Source of the DNA: Nocardia miyunensis NBRC 108239
GTDB lineage: Bacteria > Actinomycetota > Actinomycetes > Mycobacteriales > Mycobacteriaceae
NCBI RefSeq assembly: GCF_001613065.1
Contig: NZ_BDBQ01000097.1
Coordinates: 1-63,863 of the forward strand
Reading direction: 5' to 3'
DNA: 63,863 nucleotides
The position numbers and the translations under genes were made by a program. The notes under the pieces were generated by a model. It saw only the letters and a program-made list of their open reading frames with translations, was not told where the DNA came from and made no database searches. How positions within the stretch are numbered: position 1 is the stretch's first letter; every line of letters begins with the position of its first letter. This document shows positions 62,960-63,863 of this stretch, piece after piece.

Positions 62960-63860
62960 GACCGTGTCTTACATGGTTGTGATTCGTTCCTGCTGCGGTG
63001 AGGGTGTGTGTGCTGCATGATGTTTGGTCGTGGTGGATGCGTTGTCGCGGCGGTTGGTGCCGGACGAGTTGTGGGAGCTGGTGGAGCCGTTGCTGCCGGA
63101 GTTCGTTCCGCGTCCGCAGGGTGGCGGTGTGGCTCCGGTGGATCAGCGGGCGGTGTTCACGGCGGTGGTGTACGTGTTGACCAGCGGTTGTGCGTGGCGG
63201 ATGCTGCCGGGATCGTTCGGGGTGAGTGTGCCCACGGCGCGTCGCCGGTTCGCGGTGTGGACCGAGGCCGGGGTGTGGCGGCGGCTGCATCGGGCGGTAC
63301 TGGACGAGCTGGGCGGGCGCGGGTTGATCGACTGGTCGCGGGTGGTGGTCGACGCGGCGAGTGTGCGAGCGAAAAAGGGGCGATCTGACCGGCCCGAACC
63401 CGACCGACCGCGGCAAGGCGGGTCGAAACAGCACATACTGTCCGATCGCGCGGGAATCCCTCTGGCGGTAGCGGTTTCGGCCGCCAACGTGCACGACTCG
63501 CAGGCGCTGCGGCCGTTGGTGAAAGCGATTCCGGCGGTGCGGTCGCGACGCGGGCCACGCCGCCGACGGCCTGGCAAGTTGCATGCCGACAAGGCTTACG
63601 ATCAGGCCGAACTGCGGCTGTGGGTGCGCCGGCACGTTATCGCGGTCCGTATCGCGCGCAAGGGAATCGAGTCCGCCGAGCGCCTGGGCCGCCACCGCTG
63701 GGTGATCGAGCGAACAGTGTCGTGGCTGACCGGCTACCACCGGCTCAATATTCGATACGACCGCAAGGGAACTCACTACCTGGGCTTCCTGACCCTGGCT
63801 GCCGCGCTCACCGGCTTCAAGAAACTGACGAAGGCGAAACCATCCATGTGAGACACGGTC
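62960..63860 (+). mobile_element. IS5-family insertion sequence, about 0.9 kb
   Basis: Left end GACCGTGTCTTACATGG (62960-62976) and right end CCATGTGAGACACGGTC (63844-63860) are inverted repeats with one mismatch in 17. One intact transposase gene fills it. The window ends 3 bp later, so a target duplication cannot be judged. Confidence 0.85.
63024..63851 (+). CDS. IS5-family transposase, intact
   Basis: 275 residues from a GTG at about 63024 (nearby alternatives exist). Head: LVPDELWELVEPLLPEFVPR, VYVLTSGCAWRMLPGSFGVS. DDE core: DWSRVVVDAASVRAKKG (first Asp), GKLHADKAYDQAELRLW (second Asp), and RHRWVIERTVSWLTGYHRLN (Glu). The frame is whole, making this the only apparently active transposase gene in the window. 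It overlaps the right inverted repeat. Confidence 0.9.
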   Translation: MVVVDALSRRLVPDELWELVEPLLPEFVPRPQGGGVAPVDQRAVFTAVVYVLTSGCAWRMLPGSFGVSVPTARRRFAVWTEAGVWRRLHRAVLDELGGRGLIDWSRVVVDAASVRAKKGRSDRPEPDRPRQGGSKQHILSDRAGIPLAVAVSAANVHDSQALRPLVKAIPAVRSRRGPRRRRPGKLHADKAYDQAELRLWVRRHVIAVRIARKGIESAERLGRHRWVIERTVSWLTGYHRLNIRYDRKGTHYLGFLTLAAALTGFKKLTKAKPSM

Positions 63861-63863
63861 TAA

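Noticed and set aside
1..63863. CRISPR array
   Set aside because: No regularly spaced short repeats were seen; the only close repeats are the tandem pair at 23578 and the 38-bp pair at 16 kb.
1..63863. tRNA or rRNA genes, or a tRNA attachment site for the integrase relics
   Set aside because: I did not find a convincing cloverleaf or rRNA segment by eye; a tRNA scan would be needed to exclude a divergent one.

Overview
The window is high-GC DNA with many GTG starts, GTGA/ATGA gene overlaps and strong GGAGG-type ribosome sites. It carries an F420-type luciferase-like oxidoreductase, FCD-GntR and TetR regulators, HisKA_3 sensor kinases and a relic of a TY-Chap (type VII secretion chaperone-like) gene. 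This points to a mycolic-acid actinomycete, most likely Nocardia or a close relative. That assignment is inferred from gene content only. The window is accessory DNA: intact catabolic operons alternate with stretches of insertion sequences, gene relics and deletion scars.

Region by region. (1) 0.3-7.1 kb: a catabolic group with a tartrate/D-malate dehydrogenase, FCD-GntR regulator, MFS carrier, maleate-isomerase/arylmalonate-decarboxylase-like protein, cyclic-imidase-like deacetylase-fold hydrolase and asparaginase-like amidohydrolase, plausibly for cyclic imides or substituted diacids. (2) 7.3-8.8 kb: relics (Crp, aldo-keto reductase joined to Dps, AraC). (3) 8.9-12.0 kb: SnoaL-like protein, MerR/GyrI regulator, SDR and LLM oxidoreductase, with two MerR-type dyads. 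(4) 12.1-13.8 kb: permease and MDR relics. (5) 14.5-15.7 kb: an unusual three-gene set of a Gln/Ala coiled coil, a DUF3467-like protein and a 50-residue basic peptide. (6) 16.1-19.2 kb: a zinc-ribbon protein between 38-bp repeats, then a receiver/sensor-kinase pair. (7) 19.4-22.9 kb: IS630, DDE-transposase and IS6 remains. (8) 23.0-26.2 kb: beta-hydroxyacid dehydrogenase, TetR, aldo-keto reductase and Dps on the minus strand behind a dyad operator. (9) 26.5-29.9 kb: relics (aquaporin, IS630, TY-Chap, IS701, integrase). (10) 30.2-38.8 kb: a stress/signalling island with two response regulators, a sensor kinase, YbjQ-type proteins, aquaporin and a broken catalase. (11) 38.8-40.2 kb: broken serine recombinase and IS3 scraps. 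(12) 40.6-48.0 kb: an amide/formamide utilisation cluster (MarR, AmiC-like sensor, NCS1 permease, FmdB, FmdA, MetX-fold hydrolase, AmiE). (13) 48.4-50.4 kb: IS110, Tn3 and IS630 fragments and a small secreted protein. (14) 50.4-60.2 kb: a nine-gene minus-strand operon (ABC importer, cyclic-amide hydrolase, AroE-like dehydrogenase, GntR, AH_C-like protein, acetamidase/formamidase) with a divergent TRZ/ATZ-type amidohydrolase. (15) 60.4-63.9 kb: recombinase scraps, cupin, second Dps and an intact IS5-family element at the right edge.

Three nitrogen-releasing hydrolytic systems (regions 1, 12 and 14) share one theme: uptake of amides or cyclic amides, ring opening, and release of ammonia, formate or diacids. 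The best candidates for undescribed biology are the region 14 operon, whose gene combination I cannot match to a known pathway, and the region 5 coiled-coil operon.
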